From Agapetus fuscipes (Eukaryota; Arthropoda; Insecta; Trichoptera; Glossosomatidae): a stretch of DNA of 64,000 bases. This document shows, in pieces, positions 21,622-31,730 of this stretch; the first letter of the stretch is position 1, and each line of letters starts with the position of its first letter. The translations under genes were made by a program, and so were the position numbers. The notes below the pieces were generated by a model that was given only the letters and a program-made list of their open reading frames with translations, was not told where the DNA came from and searched no databases. Location of the stretch: NCBI GenBank assembly GCA_951799405.1, contig OX637353.1, forward strand, positions 4,154,001-4,218,000, read 5' to 3'.

Positions 21622-21640
21622 TTTTTTTTTTTTTTTTTTT
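21619..21640 (-). promoter_or_regulatory. A-tract leader abutting ORF1 start codon
   Basis: Nineteen A residues run directly into the ATG of ORF1 (minus strand). It may be a feature of the LINE 5' leader, or mark a junction with another element's poly(A). Confidence 0.4.
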
Positions 21641-22189
21641 CAGATTCAGGTCCTTTTACACTGAACACTGTTGGTTATTGTAGATTATTAGTTGTGTAAA
21701 TATTTACATTTAAGTTTATAATATAATATCATAATTGTAACAACAATGTTGGGTGTAGTCAAATTTCAAATCAACATATTAAAAAGTCAAAAAAGTGGTT
21801 AAAAGTGCACATATAAATACCCCACTCAGTACACAAATCACAGAACACATATGGCAAAAGATTTCAAAGCCAAATTGGGCTAAAGGATTAAAAATAGCTA
21901 AAGTTATAACCATTTGTAAGGAGCACAAGATTTTGTGTGTGACTTTGACAGTTCTAATCGATGGAATGTTTGAACGATGAACGTTTGCTGCAAAAACAAA
22001 GAATATTAATGTGATTTCATTAAAATTCCTCCTGTTGTAGGAAAACAGTTGGCATCAGATACAATGATTACATACATATGTTCGAAATAGAGATAAATAT
22101 TTTTTTACTTAAACGTGCAGTCATTCTGTTGATTTAATACTACGTGCGTTTATTTTTCTATGATAATAAACTGTAAACTATCTATAATC
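21641..22189. other. No gene; possible LINE 5' region
   Basis: Lies upstream of the LINE ORF1 on the minus strand and may include its 5' untranslated region. No other motif recognised. Confidence 0.4.
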
Positions 22190-22437
22190 TATAATCTTAT
22201 CTGCAAGGATATGTTAACATTTAAGGCTCATATGATATGCATGCCTACAGACAGGCACATGTAGGTTCGCGCCTACACATTCTGCATGTATGCATACAAA
22301 TAAAGAAAACCTCACATGGACATAAACCTTGCAACTTCTGCCGCCGTTCCCTGAACCGGGGTGGCATTGGCAAAAGTGAACCGATTTTTACAGCACGGGT
22401 GGTCAGCCTCGTACCAACCTATCAGTCAAGGAGCACA
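22190..22437 (-). repeat. Tail B: 3' end of RTE-like LINE
   Basis: Minus-strand LINE tail starting at CTTGACTGATAGGTTGG and running through CGAGGCTGACCACCCGTG to a terminal TTATAGATTATAGA repeat at 22190. The RT C-terminal coding fragment lies immediately 5' of it (22560-23490). This subfamily matches the copy at 63.15 kb more closely than the array units. Confidence 0.75.
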
Positions 22438-22559
22438 AAAAAATATAAATGATTTCCAGAAATTTACACAGACAAATTAAAATAATAGAAAAATAGAGAC
22501 ACATTACAAATTAAAATTAAGTAAAATTAAAATTAAACTTAATATTACACTTAGAATTA

Positions 22560-23490
22560 ATGCCCTAGCCGCTATTGTTGCAAATCAACCACCATTCCTT
22601 TCGGTCCTTACATACTTCTTTCATTTCATTCAGAGTCATAATCTTTTTCATGCACTCTTTAAAACGCAACTAACGCAACTAAGCTACACATGTAGTGTAA
22701 CTTCTTGCCGCGTTATCCCCGAAGGGGTCGCATGTGGCGAGTTGAACCTATTTATTTTTACAGGTAAGGGGGCCGGCCTTACGCCAACCACTTCAGTTGA
22801 AGTGGGAATTTCCCAGCTCCCGAGGGGGCTGGTACTCATTTCTTGTAAAGGCTGAGTAAACCTCGCCGGTATTTATATTATGGGGTTCGAAATACACACC
22901 GAAATTGGAAATCATTTCTGACACCCTCCTCGGTGGGATTCGAACCCGAGCTCACGGGGTAGAATGCAAGCACTCTACCAACTGAGCTATCGACCGGACA
23001 ACTCTTTCCTTTTGTTATAACTCTGAATATCCCATTCATTCGCTATTTCGGAAATTTGATCCATCCATACTTTTCTCGGTCTTCCCCTACCACGGCTTCC
23101 ATTCATAGTTGCAGCGTACACTCTCTTCGTCAGTCTTTCGTCATTCATTCTTTCCATGTGTCCAAAGCATTTTAACAAACCCCTTTTGATTTTTACTTTT
23201 ATACTTTCCCTTGCACCACATTCTTCTCTCACTAACTCATTCCTCACCCTATCTTTCCGTTTTTTTCCAATCATACTTCTTAGAAAGTCCATTTCGACCG
23301 TATGGACTTTACTTATTTCACTCTCATTCATCGTCCAAGCTTCACTTCCGTACATCAAAGTGGGCACTAGTATACCACCGTGTACCGCCAATCGAACATT
23401 TTTCGATAAGTTTTGGTTTTTGGCTATACCAGCGGTGGCACCCAGTACACACCTTCCCTTCATTATTCTTCTTTCAAACTCACCTGTCAT
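22560..23490 (-). pseudogene. RTE-like LINE, RT C-terminal region, split by a SINE
   Basis: Minus strand from 23490: 'RRIMKGRCVLGATAGIAKN', 'VHGGILVPTLMYGSEAWTM', 'FGHMERMNDERLTKRVY' and 'RGRGRPRKVWMDQI', the thumb and C-terminal segments of an RTE-type reverse transcriptase. The frame is open to about 23000, where a SINE A (22662-22997) interrupts it; the remaining C-terminus ('KEWWLICNNSG') continues at 22560-22655. The catalytic palm is absent, so the copy is 5'-truncated as well as interrupted. Confidence 0.75.
22662..22997 (-). repeat. SINE family A, full length, with target duplication
   Basis: The best copy of the family. Minus strand: tRNA-like head CCGGTCGATAGCTCAGTTGG with a Box A-like TAGCTCAGTTGG and a Box B GGTTCGAATCCC; body; CpG-rich 3' block with the small hairpin CCCCGAAGGGG; end TTGCGTTAGTTGCGTTTT. 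It is flanked by ACTCTTT on both sides (about 22655 and 23000), and the host LINE sequence continues across the site, so the ends are defined. Length about 336 bp. Confidence 0.85.
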
Positions 23491-24249
23491 TCTTCCAATT
23501 GTCTAAATACTTCTAATACCTTATAGTAGTACCTTACTGTTTTTTTTTCAGGAATTATAAGAAATAATTAAATTCTAAAAGATTGTTGTATCAATGTTGA
23601 CGAAATAACTTTACAGAAAACTGAAATTACAAAAGTTAAAAGTTGGTTTTCATTTTGAAATTTGCATTTATCACGGGATGATAAAATATTACTTCATCGT
23701 CTTTAAATAATATCATCAAATAAGGAAACACACGTACACGACATATTTTTCAAAGAAATCGTAGCACTTTTCCAATACCTCACTTACATGCGCATGTTAA
23801 ACTTGTCTCTATCCTCGGATAGAGACGAACATGTCCTTCTGTGCCCCAACTATCAAGCTCTACGTTTAAACTCAAACGCAGCGTTCCACAAAAAAAAGAG
23901 TGGAAATAAATACCCCTTCTAGTGAGCGATTGAGTTTCTATCCATTTTTGGGAAACGCCACAGCTGAGTTTGAAAGTAAGGTTTTTATACTTGGGGTACT
24001 GTTCTCATATTTTCTAAAGAACATGCACTTTGGGACTAGTTGGCTTGTGCGGAGTCACATAAAAGCCGGGAAGAGAGTGCATTTCCTTGCATATTTTGTC
24101 CGTAGTACTTCATGCGAGTCATCTTGCTTGTTCTCAGCCCTGAAAACTTATCCTGAAGGGTTAGAGATAACAAAGAGGGTCCTAAAAATAGCACGTACAT
24201 ACCTATCTAGTAGATTGATGAGAATTTTATTTTGAGAACGCTAAAAAAC
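23491..24249. other. No gene; one 22-bp palindrome
   Basis: A palindrome GTCTCTATCC-TC-GGATAGAGAC lies at about 23810-23831. TTTTTATACTTGG near 23982 echoes the foldback element at 13.8 kb. No coding evidence. Confidence 0.4.
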
Positions 24250-24425
24250 TACATATAAATTGTAACCTTTTGTCGCGTTTTCGATGAAAGTGTCACATGT
24301 GGCGAGTGGAACCTATTTATTTTGATAGGTTAGGGAGCTAACCTGAACCCAGCCACTTTAGATAAAGTGAGAGTTTCTCAGCTCTCTAGGGAGCTGGTAC
24401 TCATTTCCTAAGAATAAATCTTGTG
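24250..24425 (-). repeat. SINE family A, 3' half
   Basis: GTCACATGTGGCGAGTGG, GAACCTATTTATTTTGA and CTAGGGAGCTGGTACTCA follow the family order in minus orientation. The tRNA head is missing, so the copy is 5'-truncated and diverged. Confidence 0.65.
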
Positions 24426-25765
24426 CTGAAATAAAAAAATATGTAGTTGAGTTTAGACGGCATTTTTGAATGTATGAAATATGTGCTCACGTCTGACATG
24501 TGCGTACTCATTAAAGAAAGAAAAAGCTTTCTTGAAAATTTACATCGTGAGCCGCTATGAATCATCACTTATTAATGCCACTCAAAACGAGCACTTTCTT
24601 TCCATACATTACTACATACGTAAGTGATTCCATCTTAAAATGCCTTCACCTACGAATTATATTATTAGTTATTACCTTTATAAAAAGCGTATGAGTTTTA
24701 ACCTTATTGTAAAAATACATAAAAGTGCCTATAAAACCCACATTTAAGTTTTCGTACCTAAAATTTCAGCTTTCAGTATTCAATGGTTACATGGCAATGC
24801 TATACAAATTACTATAATCAAGCTGAATTGAAATTTAATGAATAAAAAAAATATTTTACTAAAAAATTAAATTAAGAAGATAACCATATCCACTACTTTA
24901 GTTTTTATTCTGGAAAATTATTGAAATCTGCTTTGAAATTGATATTATTACCTTGCTAACATTCATTCTTAAAAACATTTTTTTTCTTTCAAAAATCATT
25001 TTTAGCTTTTCTAGGTTTACATACCTGTCATACACCTTACTTCTCAATGACATCATTGCTTTGCTATAGAACTCGGAAATGTATGTTTTGAAATTATTAA
25101 TAACTTGAGAATTAATATCTTATACTTACGTACATATATTATATTAATCATGAAAGATGATGTGACAAATGTAAATCCTCAGTTCCACATTTTTGAAGCT
25201 CGTTTTCTGTACCGAAGTGATCGCAGTTCCTTAGAAAAAACGTATCACGGAGTGGGGGCTTAAAAGAGTAGTAAACTAATAAACTTAAAGTTGACGTACA
25301 AGTTAACTTCATTTCATGGTCTGCTCGCTAGGGGATGTTTTCCTTGAGTTACTTCACGGCTACCCATTTTTTGCTCGGGGTAACTTTGCCCAGTCGTGTC
25401 GTCCATATTTACTTGATATATATTTTTTTATTATTCCTATCGGGTATATCTTTACGACTCAAGTTCGTTGTTTGTTGGGCATAGCTGTAGGAAAAAGCTG
25501 CAACACACGTGGAAATATGGTTAGTGGATAGTTGCAAGTGCTTAGTAGGACGTGATAATTTGTGAATACATATTTTCGATTCCGTAGCCCCGATGCCCTT
25601 TGGCGTTCTTGAATCTTTCTACCATTAATATTTCGTTCTGTGATTGAGATGAAGTATTGTTTTACTTTTATTCTCAAAAAGTGTCTAAAGTATAAATGTT
25701 TTCTTTTTTGTGGTTGTCAGGAATTTTTCCTTGCGCCGGAAAAAAACCTACGAGAGTATGTGGCA
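24426..25765. other. No gene recognised
   Basis: AT-rich, short frames only, up to the left end of the Helitron-like element. Confidence 0.4.
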
Positions 25766-27110
25766 TCCTTTATTATATTTCTCCAGGCCGTCGTCATTCG
25801 CCTTGAGTTTCGATTTTCAAAATTAATGCCATCACAGCAGATGAAATACATTTGCGATTTATGGAAAATCAAATTTTGTATATATGCTGCAAAACAGTAC
25901 TTTTCGCGTATGTGTTTGAATCCCATACTAAAATACACTTATAAACCCTTATAGACCCTTTTGTTTTTATATTGAAATACGTATGAAACTATAATGACAT
26001 CTAGCGGCAAAATTAGATTTTTTTTTTATATTTTCTTTTATTTGATTCAATATTAAAAAAAAAACAAACGAAATAAAAATGGATTTAAATCTGTAATCTA
26101 AGTTGCAAAGATAAATAACATTTAAGATTCATATTACATGCATTCCTACAAGCAGACATTTGTAAGTTCGCGCTTACACATAATGCATGTTGACTATTAC
26201 AACATAATAAACCCAATCTCAAATGCAACTCTTGCCGACTTTTCCTCAAACAGAGATGAAATTTGCATGGTGAACCATTTTTTAAAGTATGGGTGGTCAG
26301 CCTCATACCAACCTATAAGTCAAGGAAATTATTTTGTGTATTTTTTTACATAATCTGAGTTGTAAAGATACATACCATTTGAGATTCATATTAAATGCAT
26401 TTCCACAAGCAGACATTTATAAGTTCGCGCTTACACATAATGCATGTTGACTTACAACATAAAAACCCAATCTCAAATGAACATAAGCCCTGCAAATCTT
26501 GCCGACTTTTCCTCAAACAGAGATGAAATTTGCATGGTGAACCATTTCTTACAGTATGGGTGGACAGCCTCATACTAACCTATAAGTCAAGGAAATTATT
26601 TTGTTTAGTTCTATAATCTAAGTTGCAAAGATACATACCATTTGAGATTTATATTAAATGCATTCCCACAAGCAGACATTTGTAAGTTCGCGCTTACACA
26701 TAATGCATGTTGACTTACAACATAAAAACCCAATCTCAAATGAACATAAGCCCTGCAACTCTTGCCAACCTTCCCTGAAACAAAGGTGAAATTTGCAAAG
26801 TGAACCATTTTTTAAAGTATGGGTGGTCAGCCTCATACCAACCTATAAGTTAAGGAAACTATTTTGTGTATTTCTTTACATAATCTAAGTTGCAAAGATA
26901 CATACCATTTGAGATTCATATTAAATGCATTCCCACAAGCAGACAGGTTCGCGCTTACAAATGCTCCATGTGGACTTACAACATAAAAACCTAATCTCGA
27001 ATGAACATAAGCCCTGCAACTCTTGCCGACTTTTCCTCAAACAGAAATAAAATTTACATGGTGAACCATTTCTTACAATATGGGTGGTCAGCCACATACT
27101 AACCTATAAG

Positions 27111-28305
27111 TAGGGACTGGAAAATAGTGGTGTTATTTTTTAGGAAATTCGCGTTATTTTTTTGTGAAATTCGCGTTATTTTTTATCAAAAACAGGGAAA
27201 TTCGCGTTATTTTTCATGATAAACGGGGAGGTTCGGTATAATTTTTAGGGTTGATTTGATCAAAATAAAGGTTTAGGTATATAATTGCAAAACAAAATAT
27301 ATTACTAATATTCACAATTTATTATACAAACAACAATATGTACCTTCAAAAACCATGAATAAACAAAATCTGAATCAATACGAGTATCTGCAACCGAAGA
27401 TGGTGGAAGTACCCACCGAAAACGTTTTTGCAATAAAAAATACTCAAGTGGTAGGTACAAAACAATGTTTTTTAATTTTAGTTTCTTAAAAAAAATGTAT
27501 ATTACATATTAAAATATTCCTTTTTTTTTACAAAAAAAAACCATTGATTGAAAAAAGTATTAATATTTCAATGACACTCCGAATACCCTGCAAATATCCT
27601 TTTAAAATATTTAATTTTTGTGCATTTAGTCTCTAGATGAGGGTTATCTAATTTTTCAAGGGATGTTGGCTTTTATGAAAGCTTCAAGTTGTGCTCTTGG
27701 CTAATCCAGCAACAGCTTCACTTCTTGAAGTATCTTCCTTCATTGATGTCACGATTCAAGTCTGCTTGGATGATCCAGGACAGTTCTGCTTATCATTAAT
27801 TTAAAAAAAAAAAGATTTGTGAATAGGAATGCAATTCACCAACCTGCTCTGCCTGGCCAGATACAGGTATGGTATAAATATCATTAATTAATAATTCATT
27901 ATTGTTTATTCTAATGAATTATTCATTTATATTTACCCAATTACATCTGTTGAACCAGGGTCAAATTTATGGTCAAATGACCCAGGCGGGGATCGAACCC
28001 CGCGTCTAGCGTTCTAGCCTGTTTAAACGTTGAAAGATCAGCCCACTTGGCCCTCTCGGTTAAAACACCGACCAATTTTCCTGTGTTTTGCACCTTGCAA
28101 AGGGTTTTCGCAGGATTTTTTTCTTTCCAACAAAATCGTTGCGTTGCAAAAGCGATACATGACAACTTTTTCGCACAATTTCTACTAAAAGTACGAAAAT
28201 TCGCGATATTTGTGTAAAACCTCAAATTTCGCGTTATTCGCGTAAAAACATAAAAATTCGCGAATAAATTCGTTTTATCGCGATCGCGAAATTTTCCAGT
28301 CCCTA
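27111..28305. mobile_element. hAT-type DNA transposon, non-autonomous
   Basis: Inverted ends TAGGGACTGGAAAAT and ATTTTCCAGTCCCTA flanked by the 8-bp duplication CCTATAAG at 27103-27110 and 28306-28313. Both the duplication length and the YARNG-type end are those of hAT. Subterminal repeats of GAAATTCGCGTTATTTTT (three at 27143-27220) recur in related form near the right end (AAATTTCGCGTTATTCGCG). There is no transposase frame. Confidence 0.85.
27975..28075 (-). repeat. tRNA-like sequence inside the hAT element
   Basis: Minus strand: GGCCAAGTGGGCTGA resembles a Box A, and GCGGGGTTCGATCCCCGC is a perfect T-arm with Box B GGTTCGATCCC. The anticodon arm does not fold convincingly. It is probably the head of a tRNA-derived SINE or a decayed tRNA gene captured by the transposon. 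Confidence 0.5.
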
Positions 28306-28990
28306 CCTATAAGTCAAGGAAATTATTTTGTTTAGTTCTATAATCTAAGTTGCAAAGATACATACCATTTGAGATTCATATTAAATGCATTCTCACAAGC
28401 AGACATTTGTAAGTTCGCGCTTATACATAATGCATGTTGACTTACAACATAAAAACCCAATCTCAAATGAACATCAGCCCTGCAACTCTTGCCAACCTTC
28501 CCTGAAACAAAGGTGAAATTTGCAACGTGAACCATTTTTTAAAGTATGGGTTGTCAGCCTCATACCAACGTATAAGTCAAGGAAATTATTTTGTGTATTT
28601 CTTTACATAATCTAAGTCGCAAAGATATATGCCATTTAAGATTCTTATTATATGCATTCCCACAAGCAGACAGGTAAAATTTCGCGCTTACAAATGACCC
28701 ATGTGGACTTACAACATAAAAACCTAATCTCAAATGGACATAAGCCATAAAAACCCAATCTCAAATGAACATAAGCCCTGCAACTCTTGCCAACCTTCCC
28801 TGAAATACAGCTGAAATCTGCAGAGTGAACCATATTTTAAAGTATGGGTGGTCGATTTTCTTTTACTAAGATTGCATGTTTTTATTTTACATGTCTTCCG
28901 AATTTTAACGCGAGGAAACTATGCGCAATATACACATTCTCCGAATGTTAAGGGGTTGGGCTGCGTAGCAGCCAGGGGCAACGCCCCTAG

Positions 28991-30003
28991 TCTTATCGAA
29001 TACGCAAAAAACCAACGGTATGAGCCGTATAGCCGTGTAGAAGCGGCGATTGTGTGAGAGCTAGAGTCACTTTGAACATGTAGGCAGAGAGTGAATAGTG
29101 AACACTTTATTGCTGTAACCTATTCTGTGAAAAACAAATCTTGTGAAATAAATTTTAATCGTAATTTAATTAAAAGAGCCCCGAGTACAATCATAACAAT
29201 ATGTCGGATTTTCCTTTCAAAGATGTTGAGAGAGCTTTGGTCTTGGTTTTTCTGAATGAAATGAATTTTGATTCAAACTCAACTGTTGACCGTTGGACGC
29301 TGTCTCCGTGTGCAAGTTCTCGAAAGGGAAGATATTCCGGTCACAGCGGTCATAAAGCATAAACAAGCAAATGAGGCGCGCAATCCGCGGCGACAGCACG
29401 GCTGACAAATGTACACAGTGGAACACGCCCTTACAGTATTCTTATGCATCAGAATAACAATTTATTAATTGTGTACTGAAGAAGGCTTACTCAGTTTTTA
29501 AAAGGAACGAGACGGTTTTTGGAAACATCGAAACCGTATAAGTGGTTGGTACAGCTGACCTGACAAATGTAAGTTATTAAAAGGAAACCCACATGATATA
29601 ATTATTTTTCTGATTTTATTAAAATCAGAAGGTAGTTTTTCAAGGACAAAGAGAAAATTATGCACTACCCGAGTTTGTGTACTTATATCTGGCTCCTTTA
29701 TTTGCAAAAATAAAACAAGCTTCACACATCAAATAAGATCATTGAAAAGGTATGCAACGTGCATGTCTCAAATACGAAAAAAAAATCAATGTGACTTTTT
29801 AGCTGTAAGCTAGATAAAAAGTCAAGGAAACACATAATAAAAGTCATTACTCTTTAAAAAAAACGCTTGAGAAAAAAAATACTCTTTCAATTACAATAAA
29901 ATGGGTGATTAGCATAACTATGATATTAAATATGTAACAAACGTAACAATAACCATTTCGAAAACCAATCATATGCTAATTGTGGAACCGAGATATAAAA
30001 TAC
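28991..30003. other. No gene recognised
   Basis: Between the Helitron-like element and the BEL 5' LTR. Short frames without motifs. Confidence 0.4.
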
Positions 30004-30332
30004 TGTACCTGGTGACGCATGAATAGCGTCATCTATTTTTATTTTAATTAATTAGTCTAAGAAGCGAATTGTCATTTGGTCTGTTGCAAACTGAAATAAA
30101 AGTGCAAATAAATCGCAAGATGGCAATATCAACTTTTTGACTGAGCGACGTGAAATTAGGAATGGATTGATGACTTCCATTTCCGTCGTTGTTCGCAGTA
30201 GACACGTTTTTATATGTCTCTCGACCGATTTGAAATTTACCGTTAAAATCTGTGAGTGAGTGTGTTTGTTTTACATATAACTTGCAAGTGTGGCAGTTTG
30301 TGAACAGAGCTCAGTACCACAGGATCCTGAGA
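30004..30332 (+). repeat. BEL 5' LTR
   Basis: Starts TGTACCTGGTGACGC; the equivalent in the second LTR is TGTATGGTGACGC, directly after a polypurine tract, which fixes the left edge. It contains AATAAA-type signals near 30090-30110. The right edge is placed at the small difference between copies (CCTGAGA versus CCTGACA); this is inference, since the duplicated leader hides the boundary. Confidence 0.6.
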
Positions 30333-30366
30333 ACGAGCATCATCTTGGACCAGAAGCACGATTGAG

Positions 30367-31086
30367 GTGAGTGCGGTCCTTTTGATTTTCGCTTCTTTGG
30401 TACGGGAAAGTCGTCCAAAATTGAAAGCCACCTATTGAAGGTTGGCTTTTATTTGAGAGAGAAAATACCATAGGCACTAGATCTAGGTATTTCATATCTC
30501 GCATTGGAGAATACGTTGCAGTTTCTCCATTTGTTGTTTTTTTGTATTTATATACTCCCTGAGGGGCAAAACTTACACCTTGCCCCTCCATTGGTCCTTC
30601 GAACCCCATTTGGTCCTTCGTAACCTTATCGAAACCAGAATGGTTGACATGAAACGGATATTCAAGGATACTGTGTCGATAGTTAATTGTTAAAAACATA
30701 ATGTAATACGCCTTTGTATTAGAATCTATATTCTAGCATTATTTTATATTGTGTACAAAAATTAACGATTGTCATATATATTTTTGCTGTATGTAGGTAG
30801 TTATTTTTGTAATAAGTGTTGAATACACAGTAGGTACATATATTTGTTGGTTGCGGACTTTATAGCTGATGATACCTATCCATTAGACATTAGGTATTCA
30901 TACAGCTGAGCGTTGTCTACAGGTACCTACCTACCTTTGTTTATATTTTTATATAAATGTCATTACAAGTTTGTTATTGTTTTTTTTTTTCCATTAGTAA
31001 ATAAACTATCTGGAGAAAGTAAATATTGTGATACATACTGACATAAAATAAATTCAACTTTGAGGCAAATCGATTTCTTCTTTCAG
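30367..31086 (+). other. Probable leader intron of the BEL element
   Basis: GAG|GTGAGT is a strong 5' splice site and TTTCTTCTTTCAG|AA a strong 3' splice site, 720 nt apart, between the LTR and the gag ATG. Both are conserved in the second copy (37053 and 37772). Splicing would shorten the leader and place gag about 70 nt after the junction. Confidence 0.5.
30557..30590 (+). repeat. Leader hairpin of the BEL element
   Basis: GAGGGGCAA-AACTTACACC-TTGCCCCTC forms a perfect 9-bp stem. A second copy lies at 37243-37276 as expected, and an unexpected third copy at 38310-38343 exactly where the second internal region breaks off. Confidence 0.7.
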
Positions 31087-31154
31087 AACTGAAAGTAGGT
31101 TTTTTCGATTTGTTACCGTTTCTTCATTGCTATTGTTTATTTTAAATAGTAAAC

Positions 31155-31730
31155 ATGGCGGATGCTTTAACAAGAACTTTGGTTATATTGAAAGAGAAAC
31201 AAAAGGTTTATTTTGAAAGAATAAATAATTTATATAAACTAGGAAAAAATGTTTCTAATTTTGCATCCAGAGAGAATAGTAATTTTTTATCGGCTTCCAA
31301 GGATGCAGGAAGCTGGGTTAAAAAGTACGAAGATTTGATAGATCAAATAAATGCACTTTCTTTAGAGATAGACCCAGAGGCAAAGGTAAATTATCAATCA
31401 CTTATGGCCTTTGAAGAACTTTATAGTAAAATAATGGATGTTAGGGAAAGAATTTATAAAACCGAAACACCACATGTATCGACTCAAAGTGGGCCTAGAT
31501 ATGAGGTAAAATTACCACCCATACAAATTCCTTTGTTTGATGGGAATCCAAAAAATTGGTCACGATTTTTTGAATCCTTTAAGGCAAACGTCCATCTAAA
31601 TACAGGGTTGTCAGACGCCCAAAGAGTGCAATATTTAACAGGCAACTTGACGGGAAAGGCAGCGAACATATTTTCGGGAATTGTACCGTCAGCGGAAACC
31701 TATAACGTGGTCTGGGACAGTCCTGTTTAA
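31155..31730 (+). CDS. BEL gag, N-terminal part, ending at an in-frame stop
   Basis: Start ATG in the good context AAACATGG. The 191 residues include a helical N-terminus and the typical BEL gag segment 'LPPIQIPLFDGNPKNWSRFF' at about residue 120, the start of the capsid-like domain also found in DUF1759-type proteins. It stops at a TAA (31728-31730) in the middle of that domain; downstream the same frame resumes and completes the domain. Gag would form the particle. This is best read as a nonsense mutation of one gag-pol polyprotein, although suppression cannot be excluded. Confidence 0.8.
   Translation: MADALTRTLVILKEKQKVYFERINNLYKLGKNVSNFASRENSNFLSASKDAGSWVKKYEDLIDQINALSLEIDPEAKVNYQSLMAFEELYSKIMDVRERIYKTETPHVSTQSGPRYEVKLPPIQIPLFDGNPKNWSRFFESFKANVHLNTGLSDAQRVQYLTGNLTGKAANIFSGIVPSAETYNVVWDSPV

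Larger units (their letters stand above)
16391..21640 (-). mobile_element. Near-complete two-ORF LINE, CR1/Jockey group
   Basis: Minus strand order: A-tract, ORF1 (20221-21621), a 413-nt inter-ORF stretch, ORF2 (16799-19810), 3' untranslated region with a hairpin and AATAAA-type signal, then a (TTATGA)n tail at 16391-16412. Both ORFs are uninterrupted. A PHD finger plus zinc-knuckle ORF1, an APE-type endonuclease and a short tandem repeat tail instead of poly(A) all fit the CR1 branch of the Jockey superfamily. The 5' untranslated region may extend beyond 21640; I found no target duplication. Confidence 0.8.
26088..28848. repeat. Tandem array of about 263-bp tail B units (array 1)
   Basis: Unit starts at about 26093, 26349, 26611, 26879, 28341 and 28605, interrupted by a hAT between the fourth and fifth. 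Units share AAGCAGACATTTGTAAG, TTCGCGCTTACA and TATGGGTGGTCAGCC blocks. The last unit has an internal duplication (about 28725-28770). Confidence 0.85.
25766..28990 (+). mobile_element. Helitron-like element, copy 1, with tandem LINE-tail array
   Basis: Begins TCCTTTATTATATT after a host A and ends with the hairpin AGGGGC-AAC-GCCCCT and CTAG before a host T. TC start, CTRR end, 3' hairpin and insertion between A and T are the Helitron hallmarks. Both ends and the flanks of the array (GACATCTAGCGGC at 5', TTCCGAATTTTAACGCGAGG at 3') match copy 2 at 54292-56886. The middle holds about six tandem units of roughly 263 bp, each an antisense copy of LINE tail B, starting TAATCTAAGTTGCAAAG. A hAT element (27111-28305) sits inside one unit. 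It encodes no Rep/helicase, so it is non-autonomous. Confidence 0.75.

Noticed and set aside
22925..22997. Real tRNA gene in the head of SINE A
   Set aside because: Box A and B are present, but the anticodon arm does not fold and the sequence continues into a repeated SINE body.
26088..28848. Array of coding repeats (each unit has an open frame of 60-75 codons on the minus strand)
   Set aside because: The frames are by-products of a 263-bp non-coding unit that is the 3' untranslated end of a LINE.
26088..28848. CRISPR-like array
   Set aside because: Units are contiguous 263-bp tandem repeats without unique spacers, in eukaryotic DNA.
30340..30699. 119-residue antisense frame in the BEL leader, repeated at 37026-37385
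   Set aside because: It lies on the opposite strand within the probable leader intron, has no family motif, and its presence twice only reflects the duplicated leader.
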